Part shown: positions 21,092-30,250 of the stretch, piece after piece | How positions within the stretch are numbered: the stretch's first letter is position 1 | How the letters are laid out: each line of letters begins with the position of its first letter | Assembly (NCBI GenBank): GCA_947647615.1 | Contig: CANSKS010000010.1 | Location: forward strand, 1 to 63,374 | Direction of reading: 5' to 3' | DNA: 63,374 nucleotides | Source of the DNA: an uncultured Neglectibacter sp. | GTDB lineage: Bacteria; Bacillota; Clostridia; Oscillospirales; Acutalibacteraceae | Translations under genes and position numbers: made by a program | Notes under the pieces: model-generated | Seen by the model: only the letters and a program-made list of their open reading frames with translations | What the model was told of the DNA's origin: nothing | Database searches by the model: none

Positions 21092-21676
21092 ATGAGCCTG
21101 CAAGAAAGGGTATATAGTGTTCTGTTGGTTTCGGCGGCGTCCCGTTTTAACGGGGCCTTGGAACCTTTGTTGCCTGCCTCTCTTTATTCCCCAGTCCTCA
21201 TCGTATCCAGCGTCAGCGCCGCAAAGCAGGCACTGGCACAGCGAACCTTCGATTTCGTGCTGGTCCATTCCCCCCTGCCGGACGACCAAGGCCTGCGCTT
21301 TGCTGCCGGGGTTTCCGCTTCCAGCTCTTCGGCGGTGCTGGTGCTGGTACGCGCCGAATTTTACGAGGAGGTTTATTACAAAATGCGGGAGAGCGGCGTT
21401 TTCCTGCTGCCCAGGCCCCTCTCCCGCCCGTCTCTGGAGCGGGCCCTGCATTGGATGGCAAGCGCCCGGGAAAGGCTGCGGAGACTGGAAAAAAAAAGCC
21501 TTTCCATGGAGGAAAAAATGGCGGAAATTCGCCTGGTCAACCGGGCGAAGTGGCTGTTAATTCAACACTTGGGTTTAGACGAGGCTCAGGCCCACCGCCA
21601 TTTGGAGAAACAGGCGATGGACCTTTGCATCACCAAGCGCCAGGCAGCGGAAACCGTAATACAGGAATATTCCTGA
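21092..21676 (+). CDS. ANTAR-domain antiterminator with degenerate receiver domain
   Basis: The C-terminal residues about 140-192 (MAEIRLVNRAKWLLIQHLGL ... TKRQAAETVI) are an ANTAR RNA-binding helical domain, preceded by a coiled-coil linker rich in Arg/Glu/Lys. Residues about 5-118 have the receiver fold order. However, the acidic pair is replaced (LLVSAAS) and the phosphoacceptor position reads His59 in VLVHSPLPDD, so phosphorylation looks impossible. ANTAR proteins bind leader RNA and prevent termination, often in nitrogen or ethanolamine operons. As last gene of the GOGAT/GlnA operon it is likely to act on the two hairpin leaders near 16.15 and 16.35 kb. Confidence 0.88.
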   Translation: MSLQERVYSVLLVSAASRFNGALEPLLPASLYSPVLIVSSVSAAKQALAQRTFDFVLVHSPLPDDQGLRFAAGVSASSSSAVLVLVRAEFYEEVYYKMRESGVFLLPRPLSRPSLERALHWMASARERLRRLEKKSLSMEEKMAEIRLVNRAKWLLIQHLGLDEAQAHRHLEKQAMDLCITKRQAAETVIQEYS

Positions 21677-21720
21677 CGGAAAAGGAAAAAGGCGCCTGCA
21701 AAGGACGCAAAAAAGCCAAG

Positions 21721-21766
21721 AAAAGCGCGGAAACCGCCTCCTTCAGGCGAGCCCCGCGCTTTCTTA
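21721..21766. terminator. Bidirectional terminator between the ANTAR gene and thrS
   Basis: AAAGCGCGG (21722-21730) pairs with CCGCGCTTT (21754-21762) around an inner CGCCT/AGGCG stem. It lies between convergent genes and has T-rich flanks on both strands. Confidence 0.75.
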
Positions 21767-21804
21767 AATCTCGGAAAAACCGAATTTTTACCTATTTCGA
21801 GCTC

Positions 21805-23739
21805 TTATTTGATCTCTTTGCTTTCGATTTCCGCCATGGCCTTTTCCAGGAAAGTCTCCAGGCTCATGGAGCCCAAATCACCTTCGGAACGGTGACGCAG
21901 GGAAATGGTGTTGTTTTCAATATCCTTGTCGCCGGCCACGATCATATAAGGAACCTTTTCCAACTGGGCTTCCCGAATTTTATAGCCCACCTTTTCACTG
22001 CGGGTGTCTACCTCGGCCCGTATCCCCTTTTGCTCCAGCTGCTTTTTGATTTCGTACAAGTAATCCAGGTGCCGGTCAGCAATGGGCAGCAGCTTTACTT
22101 GTACCGGCGCCAGCCACAGCGGGAAAGCTCCGGCATACTTTTCGATGAGCAGGGCCAACGTGCGCTCATAGCAGCCGATAGAAGTGCGGTGAATAATATA
22201 GGGGTGCTTCTGAGAACCGTCTTTATCGGTATATTCCATGCCGAATTTTTCCGCCAGCATTTGGTCGATCTGTATGGTGATGAGGGTATCTTCCTTGCCG
22301 AACACGTTTTTAATTTGAATGTCCAGCTTGGGCCCGTAGAAAGCGGCCTCGCCCACGCCCACCACATAGGGGATTTCCAGGTGGTCCAAAATTTTCTTCA
22401 TGACGCCTTGGGCCTCGTCCCACTGCTCCGGGGTACCGATGTATTTTTCCCGGTCGTTGGGATCCCACTGGGAAAACCGGTAGGAAACATCCTCGTAAAG
22501 CCCCAAGGTCTTCAGCATGAAGGTGGTAAGCTCCAAACAGTTTTTGAACTCATCCTCCAGCTGGTCGGGGGTACACATCAGGTGGCCTTCGGAAATGGTG
22601 AACTGCCGCACCCGAATGAGCCCGTGCATTTCGCCGCTGGCTTCGTTGCGGAACAGGGTAGAGGTTTCATCATACCGCAAAGGCAGGTCCCGGTAGGAGC
22701 GCTTGCGGTTCAAATAGGCCTGGTACTGGAAGGGACAGGTCATGGGACGCAGGGCAAACACTTCCTTATCTTTTTCTTCGTCCCCCAAAACGAACATGCC
22801 GTCCTTGTAGTGATCCCAGTGGCCGGAAAGCTTATAAAGGTCGCTTTTGGCCATGAAGGGCGTCTTTGTCAGCAGCCAGCCGCGCCGCTGCTCCTCGTCC
22901 TCTACAAAGCGCTGCAGCAGCTGGATAATCCGGGCTCCCTTAGGCAGCAAAATAGGCAGGCCCTGGCCAATGACTTCGCTGGTGGTAAACAGCTCCAATT
23001 CCCGGCCCAGCTTGTTGTGGTCCCGTTTTTTCGCCTCTTCCATTCTGGTGAGGTGCTCCTCTAAAAGGGACTGCTTTGGGAAGGAAATACCATAGACGCG
23101 AGTGAGCATCTTCTTGGTGGAATCGCCCCGCCAATAGGCGCCGGTTATGGCCGTAAGCTTCACGGCCTTCACCATGCCGGTGCTCATCAGGTGAGGGCCG
23201 GCGCACAGGTCGGTAAAATCGCCCTGAGAATAGAAGCTGATATTTTCCCCGTTCCCGGCATGCTCCTCAATAAGTTCCTGCTTATAGACCTGGCCGGCCA
23301 TTTTCTCTTTGGCCTGGGCGGGGGCCAGCTGGAAGCGCTCCAGAGGGATATCTTCCTTGATGATTTTTTTCATCTCTTCCTCTATCTTGGGCAGGTCTTC
23401 CAAGGTGAGAGGGACTTCCATGTCGAAATCGTAATAAAACCCGCTGTCCACGGCGGGACCAATGGCAAACTTCGTGTTGGGGTACAGCCTGCACACAGCC
23501 TGGGCCATAATGTGGGAGGTGGTGTGCCAGTAGGCCCGTTTGCCCGCCTCTTCCTCAAAGGTGACAATTTCCAGCTTGCAGTCTTTTTCCACAGGGGTGC
23601 GCAGGTCACAGATTTCCCCATCGATACGGGCGGCACAGGCGGACTTATAAAGTCCCATGCCAATAGACTTTGCCACCTCAGCGGCCGTAATGCCCTTTGG
23701 GAATTCCTTTTCCTGGCCTTTCAGATTGATCTTCACCAT
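21805..23739 (-). CDS. thrS: Threonyl-tRNA synthetase
   Basis: Charges tRNA-Thr. The start at 23739 (MVKINLKGQEKEFPKGI) yields 644 residues with the TGS domain, the second additional (editing) domain with YWHTTSHIMAQAV, the class II core (PMTCPFQYQAYL, motif 2 RYDETSTLFRNEASG) and the C-terminal anticodon-binding domain. The frame continues 18 codons upstream into the T-box terminator, which rules out the longer start. Expression is controlled by the T-box leader upstream. Confidence 0.96.
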   Translation of the reverse strand: MVKINLKGQEKEFPKGITAAEVAKSIGMGLYKSACAARIDGEICDLRTPVEKDCKLEIVTFEEEAGKRAYWHTTSHIMAQAVCRLYPNTKFAIGPAVDSGFYYDFDMEVPLTLEDLPKIEEEMKKIIKEDIPLERFQLAPAQAKEKMAGQVYKQELIEEHAGNGENISFYSQGDFTDLCAGPHLMSTGMVKAVKLTAITGAYWRGDSTKKMLTRVYGISFPKQSLLEEHLTRMEEAKKRDHNKLGRELELFTTSEVIGQGLPILLPKGARIIQLLQRFVEDEEQRRGWLLTKTPFMAKSDLYKLSGHWDHYKDGMFVLGDEEKDKEVFALRPMTCPFQYQAYLNRKRSYRDLPLRYDETSTLFRNEASGEMHGLIRVRQFTISEGHLMCTPDQLEDEFKNCLELTTFMLKTLGLYEDVSYRFSQWDPNDREKYIGTPEQWDEAQGVMKKILDHLEIPYVVGVGEAAFYGPKLDIQIKNVFGKEDTLITIQIDQMLAEKFGMEYTDKDGSQKHPYIIHRTSIGCYERTLALLIEKYAGAFPLWLAPVQVKLLPIADRHLDYLYEIKKQLEQKGIRAEVDTRSEKVGYKIREAQLEKVPYMIVAGDKDIENNTISLRHRSEGDLGSMSLETFLEKAMAEIESKEIK

Positions 23740-23772
23740 AATAAGTAACCTTCCTTTCCGCCGGAAGCAAAC

Positions 23773-24060
23773 AAAAAACGCCTGCCCCAGCAAAATTCTG
23801 GGGCAGGCGTCAAAAGCTCAAATTTTTTTGACAGCCCGCGGTTCCACCCGGATTCAAAGCGCAAAAGCACTTCCTCATTTGGCCTGTAACGGCGCCCACC
23901 GGCACGCCTTAGCCGGGAAACTCCCGTGTTCGGCGGCTGCTCCAAGGCGGTATTTCCCCTTTTCTTCCCTGCCCGGGCTTTCAGCCGGTGACCCAGGCTC
24001 TCTTTCGCGAAGCTTTTTTAAGGGGAAACTTCCTTATCTACGCATTTCAGTTGATGAATT
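23773..24060 (-). promoter_or_regulatory. T-box riboswitch (tRNA-Thr sensing) with terminator
   Basis: The minus-strand leader contains the conserved T-box GGGTGGAACCGCGG (23849-23836). The intrinsic terminator GCCTGCCCCAG/CTGGGGCAGGC is followed by TTTTTT (hairpin about 23779-23810, tail to 23773). A stem I region carries a plausible threonine specifier codon ACC at 23951-23949 within GGGGAAATACC. Uncharged tRNA-Thr should stabilise the antiterminator and switch thrS on. Confidence 0.9.
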
Positions 24061-24066
24061 ATTGTC

Positions 24067-24095
24067 ATAATATCACGGGAAGAGGCCTTTGTCAA
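24067..24095 (-). promoter_or_regulatory. Promoter of the thrS T-box transcript
   Basis: TTGACA (24095-24090), 17-base spacer, TATTAT (24072-24067) on the minus strand. The start falls near 24060. Confidence 0.8.
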
Positions 24096-24192
24096 CCAAA
24101 AAGCGGGGATTTTTTTCGCAACCGCTCCGGAAGAGTTGGCGGGGCAAGAAAAGCGGCGCACTCTGCCTTTTGTGAGTTAGATTCTTTCTCTC

Positions 24193-24219
24193 TTTTGTAA
24201 CACTTCATTGACAAACCTA
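24193..24219 (+). repeat. 27-bp dispersed repeat, copy 1
   Basis: Near-identical (26 of 27) to 61925-61951. It lies inside the segment bounded by the 22-bp direct repeats upstream of the surface-protein gene. Confidence 0.7.
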
Positions 24220-24251
24220 TAACTGCTGCCCGCCTTTTCTCCCAAATTACC

Positions 24252-24280
24252 TTGCAATCACTGCCCATATGGGATATAAT
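24252..24280 (+). promoter_or_regulatory. Promoter P1 upstream of the CAAG leader frame
   Basis: TTGCAA (24252-24257), 17-base spacer, TATAAT (24275-24280). The start is near 24287, upstream of the leader frame's ATG at 24314, so this transcript would include the whole frame. Confidence 0.65.
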
Positions 24281-24313
24281 GAAAAAAATTGGAAAAAAGG
24301 GTTGACAAGCCGC

Positions 24314-24498
<185 letters not shown>

Positions 24499-24502
<4 letters not shown>

Positions 24503-26157
24503 AAAAAGTTTTATCTGTCCTGCTGGCGGTTTGTTTGCTGGTGGGATGCCTGCCGCTTGCGGCCAGCGCAGAGACCTACCAGGGCTGGTGTGGCGATGAC
24601 CTGCGTTATACGCTGGATACAGGCACAGGAGAACTGCGCATCTCCGGCACGGGGCCCATGGCAGACAGCCCAACAAACCGTTCAACATGGTATGACCATA
24701 GGGACGATATTAAGAGCGTTGTGGTGGAACCTGGGGTAACCAGCATTGGAGTATATTCTTTTGCTTATCTTTCTTCGCTGGAATCGGCTGTTTTACCGGA
24801 TACGGTTACGGCGATAAAAGAAAGCAGTTTTGAGGGCTGTGAAAAACTCAAGGAGTGTAGCCTGCCTGGGAACCTCACCCACATCGGCGAAGAAGCCTTT
24901 GAAAAATGCTTTGCGCTCACTTCTGTCAACTTCCCGGATACTCTTGTCCATATGGGTGACTATGCTTTCAGGGAGTGCACTGCCCTGACCAGCGTACACA
25001 TTCCAGGGAGCCTAAAAGAGATTCCCTACCAGGCTTTTTACTTTTGTAGCCGCATAAAAAATCTGGTTATAGAAGAGGGAGTGGAAACGATTGGGGCAGA
25101 TGCCTTTGTGAGAGCCGCCATAGAAACTCTTACGATTCCCGCTTCTGTTACATCTCTGGGCTCGGAAGCATTTGCCGACAACAAACCCCTGAAAACCGTG
25201 AACATGATAGGCGGCGGCACAATTCTGCCTTTAGCCTGTTTTGTAGACTGCACTTCCCTACAGCGCATTAAGCTTCCCAACGAACTGACGGAGGTAACAG
25301 ACCGAGCTTTTGCAGGTTGCACGTCGCTCCAGCGCATAGACTACCCAGCCGGAGTGGTTAGACTTGGCATAGGGGTACACCGCAACAACAAGTCTCTTAC
25401 TTGTGTCACCTTCGCAACGCCCGCAGGGACGAAAATTTCCATGGAGCGCAGTGAAATAGATAACAAGGGCGTAACCGTGCTCTACTCCAACGAAGATACA
25501 GGCGTGAAGGCGTATGCTATTGAAAACAGCCTGGACTGGCAGCTTATCGGCAGCCAGCCCGAGGACACCTGGGTGCCTGGGCAGGATGTGCCCAGCCAGC
25601 CTGACAAGCCAGACATTCCCGACATTCCCGTTACGCCTAAGTTTACAGATATTAAAAAGGGCGACTTCTTTTATGATGCCGTACAGTGGGCCGTGGAAAA
25701 AGGCGTAACCAGCGGCACCACCGTCACCACCTTCTCCCCCGGCAACCCCTGCGACCGGGGGCAGATCGTCACCTTCCTATGGCGGGCAAACGGCTCACCC
25801 AATCCCACCTCCACCCTCAACCCCTTTGTGGACGTAAAGAGTGGCGACTACTATTATAAGGCCGTGCTGTGGGCCGTTGAGAATAACATCACCTCCGGTA
25901 CGGACGCCACCCATTTTTCACCTAAAACCCCTTGCAACCGGGGCCAGGCCGTCACCTTCCTGTGGCGGGCAAACGGCAGGCCCGCAGGCACAGGCAAAAG
26001 CTTTGCCGATGTAAAGAGCGGGCAGTTTTACACCGATGCCGTGAAGTGGGCTGTGGGAAAAAACATTACCAGCGGCACAAGCTCCACTACCTTCTCGCCC
26101 AACCAGTCCTGCACCAGAGGGCAGATCGTGACATTCTTGTACCGGGATAAACAGTAA
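24499..26157 (+). CDS. Surface protein with BspA-like leucine-rich repeats and three SLH domains
   Basis: 552 residues. The N-terminal signal peptide (about 1-24) ends LAASA-ET; an LVGC sequence at 14-17 could alternatively be a lipobox. Residues about 60-340 are tandem LRR_5-type repeats (IGVYSFAYLSSLESAVLP, IGEEAFEKCFALTSV, ...), as in BspA-like adhesins. A PDKPDIPDIPV linker leads to three S-layer homology domains (about 390-552, each with a VQWAVEKGV / VTFLWRANG pattern) that bind pyruvylated wall polymer. RBS AAAGGAGG precedes the ATG. The leader carries the CAAG tract, so cell-surface display may be phase variable. Confidence 0.9.
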
Positions 26158-26238
26158 ACGGAAGCGCACGGTACCTTTCTTTCGAAGCAGGAAGGCCCTG
26201 CTTCGGAGCGGCCAGCATGTAAATTATTCAAACAGCCG

Positions 26239-26286
26239 AAAGGGCTTGCTGTCTGGGAAGAGCAGACGGCAGGCCCTTTCTCTTTT
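26239..26286 (+). terminator. Terminator after the surface-protein gene
   Basis: AAAGGGC (26239-26245) and GCCCTTT (26273-26279) close a long stem with inner GTCTG/CAGAC. TCTTTT follows. Confidence 0.8.
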
Positions 26287-26464
26287 CCCAGAGGTTCCCG
26301 CGGCGCTCCAGAATTAACCCCTTGAGGGAAGATAATCCATTGGAAATATACACCTGGCCCATACAGCAATCCCAGTACCTTTTCGCAGCTTGGAGGGGTG
26401 GGAAAATTCTGAAAACTGTGTGAACCTTTCGTGAGGGTGCTTTGAATAAAATATTACAATTTCC
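26287..26464. other. Intergenic stretch without recognised gene
   Basis: Lies between the terminator at 26239-26286 and the rny promoter at 26465. I see no convincing coding frame, tRNA or known RNA motif; the codon-like frames here lack ribosome sites. Confidence 0.5.
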
Positions 26465-26494
26465 TTGACAAGGGTCCATAACAAGAGATACAAT
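26465..26494 (+). promoter_or_regulatory. Promoter for rny
   Basis: TTGACA (26465-26470), 18-base spacer, TACAAT (26489-26494). The AT-rich leader of about 210 bases to the rny start contains a small GCAC/GTGC hairpin with a T run near 26508-26525 that may be an attenuator, weakly supported. Confidence 0.65.
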
Positions 26495-26709
26495 TATATT
26501 TAAGAATGCACTTGGTGCTTTTTTCTACATTTTTTCTTGTTTATTTTTTTATTCTACATTTCGTATAGATGTATTCCATAAAAAGATCAATACAAAAGAA
26601 GCCTGAGGGAAAAGCGCCGCATTTTTCGGGGAAACGTTATGCTCCCTGCAACTGAAACTTTATCTCTGAATTTTATTTTAACTTCAGAAACAAAAAAGGA
26701 GGTGCCCAA

Positions 26710-28272
26710 TTGGGCGAAATTGCTGTATGGCTATGTATTGTCATTGCCATCGTGGCAGCTGCCGCGGCGGGTGTACTGGCGTTTTTCATGGGGGTTGTCC
26801 ATCGGAAAAACCAGGCAGAAGCCGCCATTGGCTCTGCGGAGCAAGAGGCAAAACGAATTGTAAGTGACGCCATAAAAACGGCGGAAGCCAAGAAAAAAGA
26901 GATTGTCCTGGAAGGTAAGGACGAAATTCACCGCATGAGGAACGAGTCGGAAAAGGAACTCACCAACCGCAGAAAAGAAATCCAGCATCAGGAACGGAGA
27001 ATCCTGCAAAAGGAAGAAAGCTTGGAAAAAAAGTTGGAAAGTGCGGAGCGGAAAGAGGAGCAGGCCGACAACAAGAATAAGAAGGCCGAAGAACGGCTGC
27101 GGGAAGCGGAAACTGTAAAAAAGAGCCAGTTTGACATGCTGGAAAAAATTTCTTCCTTCTCCGCCGAACAAGCTAAGGAATACCTGCTTCAGAATTTGGA
27201 AAGCGAACTCACCCACGAAAAGGCCGTGAAGGTCATGGAATATGAGCAGCAGACCAAAGAAGACTGTGAAAAGACTGCCAGGGAGATCATTTCCTTGGCC
27301 ATTCAGCGTTGTGCCGCCGACCATGTTTCCGAGGCCGCCATCAGCGTGGTGCCTCTTCCCAACGACGAAATGAAGGGCCGGATCATCGGCAGGGAGGGCC
27401 GGAATATCCGCGCTATTGAAACCCTTACCGGCGTAGACTTGATTATTGACGATACCCCGGAGGCCATTACCCTTTCCAGCTTTGAGCCCGTTCGCCGGGA
27501 GGTGGCCCGTATTGCCCTGGAACGGCTGATTTCCGATGGGCGCATCCACCCCACTCGCATTGAGGAAACGGTGGAAAAGGCCCGCCGGGAAGTAGAGGCC
27601 ACCATTAAATCCGAAGGTGAGCATGCCGTGCTGGAAGTGGGGGTAAACGGAGTGCATCATGAGCTGGTAAAGCTTTTGGGCCGTTTGCGCTACCGCACCA
27701 GCTACGGGCAAAATGTTTTGAACCACTCCTTGGAGGTTGCCTTCCTTGCCGGTATGATGGCCTCTGAGCTGGGCCTTGATCCCAGTGTTGCCAAACGGGC
27801 CGGCCTTTTGCACGATATAGGAAAGGCTTTAGACCACGAAATGGAAGGCTCTCATGTGGAGATCGGTGTGGATATGGCCAGGAAATATAAAGAAAGTGAA
27901 GCGGTGGTCCATGCCATTGCCGCTCACCACGGAGACGTGGAAGCCAAAACGGTCATCGCTTGTCTGGTACAGGCGGCCGACGCCATTTCTGCTGCCAGGC
28001 CCGGCGCACGCCGTGAAAATTTGGAGAATTATATTAAGCGTTTGGAAAAGCTTGAAGAAGTAGCTTCTTCCTTCGATGGAGTGGAAAGCTGTTATGCCAT
28101 TCAGGCTGGTCGGGAGATCCGCATTATGGTGCGGCCCGAGCAGGTTACAGATGAGAAAATGACACTGTTGGCCCGGGATATCTGCAGGAAGATCGAAGCC
28201 GACTTGGATTATCCCGGCCAGATTAAGGTGAATATGATCCGGGAGAGCAGAGCGGTGGATTACGCGAAGTAA
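26710..28272 (+). CDS. rny: Ribonuclease Y
   Basis: Membrane-anchored endoribonuclease that starts mRNA decay in Firmicutes. The 520 residues consist of an N-terminal transmembrane helix (about 5-27), a long charged coiled coil (about 30-200), a KH domain with [15 protein letters not shown] and an HD domain with [12 protein letters not shown]. The initiation codon is TTG (26710), supported by AAAGGAGGT about 6 bases upstream. In Bacillus rny lies beside ymdB; here an aminoglycoside-nucleotidyltransferase-like gene sits between them. Confidence 0.95.
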   Translation: MGEIAVWLCIVIAIVAAAAAGVLAFFMGVVHRKNQAEAAIGSAEQEAKRIVSDAIKTAEAKKKEIVLEGKDEIHRMRNESEKELTNRRKEIQHQERRILQKEESLEKKLESAERKEEQADNKNKKAEERLREAETVKKSQFDMLEKISSFSAEQAKEYLLQNLESELTHEKAVKVMEYEQQTKEDCEKTAREIISLAIQRCAADHVSEAAISVVPLPNDEMKGRIIGREGRNIRAIETLTGVDLIIDDTPEAITLSSFEPVRREVARIALERLISDGRIHPTRIEETVEKARREVEATIKSEGEHAVLEVGVNGVHHELVKLLGRLRYRTSYGQNVLNHSLEVAFLAGMMASELGLDPSVAKRAGLLHDIGKALDHEMEGSHVEIGVDMARKYKESEAVVHAIAAHHGDVEAKTVIACLVQAADAISAARPGARRENLENYIKRLEKLEEVASSFDGVESCYAIQAGREIRIMVRPEQVTDEKMTLLARDICRKIEADLDYPGQIKVNMIRESRAVDYAK

Positions 28273-28286
28273 ACGGCCGTTTTCCC

Positions 28287-28324
28287 AAAATGGGACGCAA
28301 CCTATTTGGCGCGTCCCATTTTTT
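28287..28324 (+). terminator. Terminator after rny
   Basis: AATGGGACGC pairs with GCGTCCCATT around an AACCTATTTG-type loop and is followed by TTTT. It ends immediately before the ribosome site of the next gene, so that gene may rely on read-through. Confidence 0.85.
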
Positions 28325-28339
28325 CAAAGGAGGGTTCCC

Positions 28340-29308
28340 ATGCGCGGAGAAGAAGAAATGTACCGGCTCATTCTGGCTACTGCTCGCCAGGATCCCTTGG
28401 TGCGGGCAGTGATCCTAAACGGCTCCCGGGCAAACCCGAACGCAGCTTTAGACCCTTTGCGGGATTTTGACATCGTATATCTGGTCACCGATGTGGCCCC
28501 CTACAAGGAAGGGGATATCTCTTCCCGGTTTGGGGAAATATTGGTAATGGAACGCACGGATGAAAGCGAGCTTTACGGGGACCACCTGCCGGACTGCGCT
28601 GTTTATCTCATGCAGTTTTCGGACGGGAACAGGATTGACCTGACAGTGGCCCGGCTGGAAGACTATGAAGGGTATTGCTTCGACGATCGTCTGAGCATTG
28701 TGCTCTTGGACAAAGATAAAGCCCTTCCGCCGCTTTTGCCTCCTCAAGACAGTACCCACTGGGTAAAACAGCCCAGCCGCCGCATCTTTGAAGAATGCCG
28801 TACGGAATTTTGGTGGACTGCTCCTTATGTAAGCAAGGCTCTTTTGCGCGGCCAGCTCTCCTACGCCCAAAATCATTTGGAAACCTGTACGCGGGCCATG
28901 CTGCGGCTCATGCTGGGCTGGCTTGCGGGAGCAGAACACGGGTTTCAAATTTCCGCCGGAAAATACGGCGATGAGCTGGAGAAGTACCTCCCCCCAGGCT
29001 GGTGGGAACGCTATCTTTCCACCTACTCCCCCTGCCTTCGCCGGGAAGTAGAAGAAGCGCTCTTCCGCGCCTGCGGCCTTTTTCAAGAGGCAACTCAGGC
29101 GGCGGCAAAAGAGCTGGGGTTCCCTTACGACGGGTTGCTGGACCAACAGGTAATTATCTTTTTGCGAGAGGTCTATCCCAAGATCTCTCAATTGCCCTGG
29201 GCGGAAAGCTGGGACGGCGAAATAGAACGCCAGATCTCCCTCTTTGGCGGGCCTCCTTTGCCCAAGGGCGGCGGGAATTTAGAAACGAACGGAAAGGATG
29301 GGTTGTAA
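28340..29308 (+). CDS. Aminoglycoside 6-adenylyltransferase-like nucleotidyltransferase (ANT(6)/AadE family)
   Basis: The N-terminal nucleotidyltransferase domain shows VILNGSRANPNA followed by DFDIVYLV, the G-S and D-x-D motif of ANT(6) enzymes, and then a helical C-terminal half like streptomycin adenylyltransferases. The start MRGEEEMYRLILATAR aligns with the family start, and AAAGGAGGG lies upstream. Known members adenylylate streptomycin; many chromosomal homologues are uncharacterised, so resistance is not proven. The C-terminus has a glycine/proline-rich tail. It is inserted between rny and ymdB. Base composition looks like that of its neighbours, arguing against very recent transfer. 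Confidence 0.88.
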   Translation: MRGEEEMYRLILATARQDPLVRAVILNGSRANPNAALDPLRDFDIVYLVTDVAPYKEGDISSRFGEILVMERTDESELYGDHLPDCAVYLMQFSDGNRIDLTVARLEDYEGYCFDDRLSIVLLDKDKALPPLLPPQDSTHWVKQPSRRIFEECRTEFWWTAPYVSKALLRGQLSYAQNHLETCTRAMLRLMLGWLAGAEHGFQISAGKYGDELEKYLPPGWWERYLSTYSPCLRREVEEALFRACGLFQEATQAAAKELGFPYDGLLDQQVIIFLREVYPKISQLPWAESWDGEIERQISLFGGPPLPKGGGNLETNGKDGL

Positions 29309-29317
29309 AAGAGTTAT

Positions 29318-30091
29318 ATGGTAAATATTCTTTGTATTGGCGACGTAGTGGGCAGCGTAGGCTGTGAATTCCTTCGGGCACGCCTTCCCGCCCTAAAAAA
29401 GTGGAAAGCCGTTGATTTGGTAATAGCCAACGGGGAAAACTCTGCCGACGGCAACGGCATCACTCCCGCCTCCGCCCAATACTTATTGGATAGCGGTGTA
29501 GACGTGATTACCGCCGGAAACCACACCTTCCGCCGCAGAGAGGTCTACAGCTTTTTAGACAGCTGCGAAGCCCTGGTACGGCCTGCCAACTACCCTGCCG
29601 GAACGCCGGGCCAGGGGCTACGAGTGGTGGACTTGGGCCGGGTACAGGTAGCGGTGATCAACCTGTTGGGCACGGTGTATTTGGAAAACCTCCGCTGTCC
29701 CTTCGAAACCTTGGAGGAGCTTTTGAAAACCCCGGGGCTCCCGAAGCTTTGCGTGGTGGATTTTCACGCAGAGGCCACCGGCGAAAAGAGGGCCCTGGGC
29801 TATTGGGCCGACGGCAAGGCCACCGCCCTCTTTGGCACCCACACCCATGTGCAAACGGCCGACGAATGCATCCTGCCTCGGGGCACAGGGTACATGACAG
29901 ATGTGGGCATGACCGGCCCGGTGGAATCGGTGCTGGGAGTAAAGCCAGAGATCATTATTCAAAAACTTCGAAGCAAATTGCCGGTGCGCTTCGAAAACGC
30001 GCCGGGCCCTTCCAAAATGGATTGCGTCCTGTTCAGTGCCGAGGAAAAAACCGGCTTGTGTACTGGTGCAGAACGGCTTTCCCTGCGCTGA
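29318..30091 (+). CDS. ymdB: YmdB-type metallophosphoesterase (TIGR00282 family)
   Basis: 257-residue calcineurin-like phosphoesterase. Metal-ligand motifs are visible in order: CIGDVVGS, ANGENSADG, TAGNHTF, DFHAEAT and GTHTHVQTAD. The Bacillus homologue is a 2',3'-cyclic nucleotide phosphodiesterase that influences RNase Y-related gene expression, biofilm and motility decisions; activity here is inferred. It lies 9 bases after the ANT(6)-like gene and in the rny neighbourhood. Confidence 0.92.
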   Translation: MVNILCIGDVVGSVGCEFLRARLPALKKWKAVDLVIANGENSADGNGITPASAQYLLDSGVDVITAGNHTFRRREVYSFLDSCEALVRPANYPAGTPGQGLRVVDLGRVQVAVINLLGTVYLENLRCPFETLEELLKTPGLPKLCVVDFHAEATGEKRALGYWADGKATALFGTHTHVQTADECILPRGTGYMTDVGMTGPVESVLGVKPEIIIQKLRSKLPVRFENAPGPSKMDCVLFSAEEKTGLCTGAERLSLR

Positions 30092-30172
30092 AGGCGAAAA
30101 ACTGTTTTGGGGCCTCGGGCTTCTTTGTAGAAGGCCCTTTCCAGAAAAATCCTTCAGAAAATTTTCCAGCGA

Positions 30173-30201
30173 TTGTATTTTTCTCCCATTTGTGATAGAA
30201 T
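30173..30201 (+). promoter_or_regulatory. Promoter for the DAK2-domain gene
   Basis: TTGTAT (30173-30178), 17-base spacer, TAGAAT (30196-30201). The transcript would start near 30208, about 43 bases upstream of the GTG start. Confidence 0.6.
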
Positions 30202-30250
30202 AACAAAAAGCTTGTATTTACCACAATCTATCTTTAAGGATGTGTTTACC

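Noticed and set aside
21451-23064. 537-codon open frame on the plus strand
   Set aside because: Antisense to thrS, with its start inside the ANTAR gene. The protein resembles no family, and the terminator at 21721 interrupts it.
26731-27813. 360-codon frame antisense to rny
   Set aside because: A mirror of the coiled-coil codons of RNase Y, Phe/Leu-rich by complementarity; no ribosome site.
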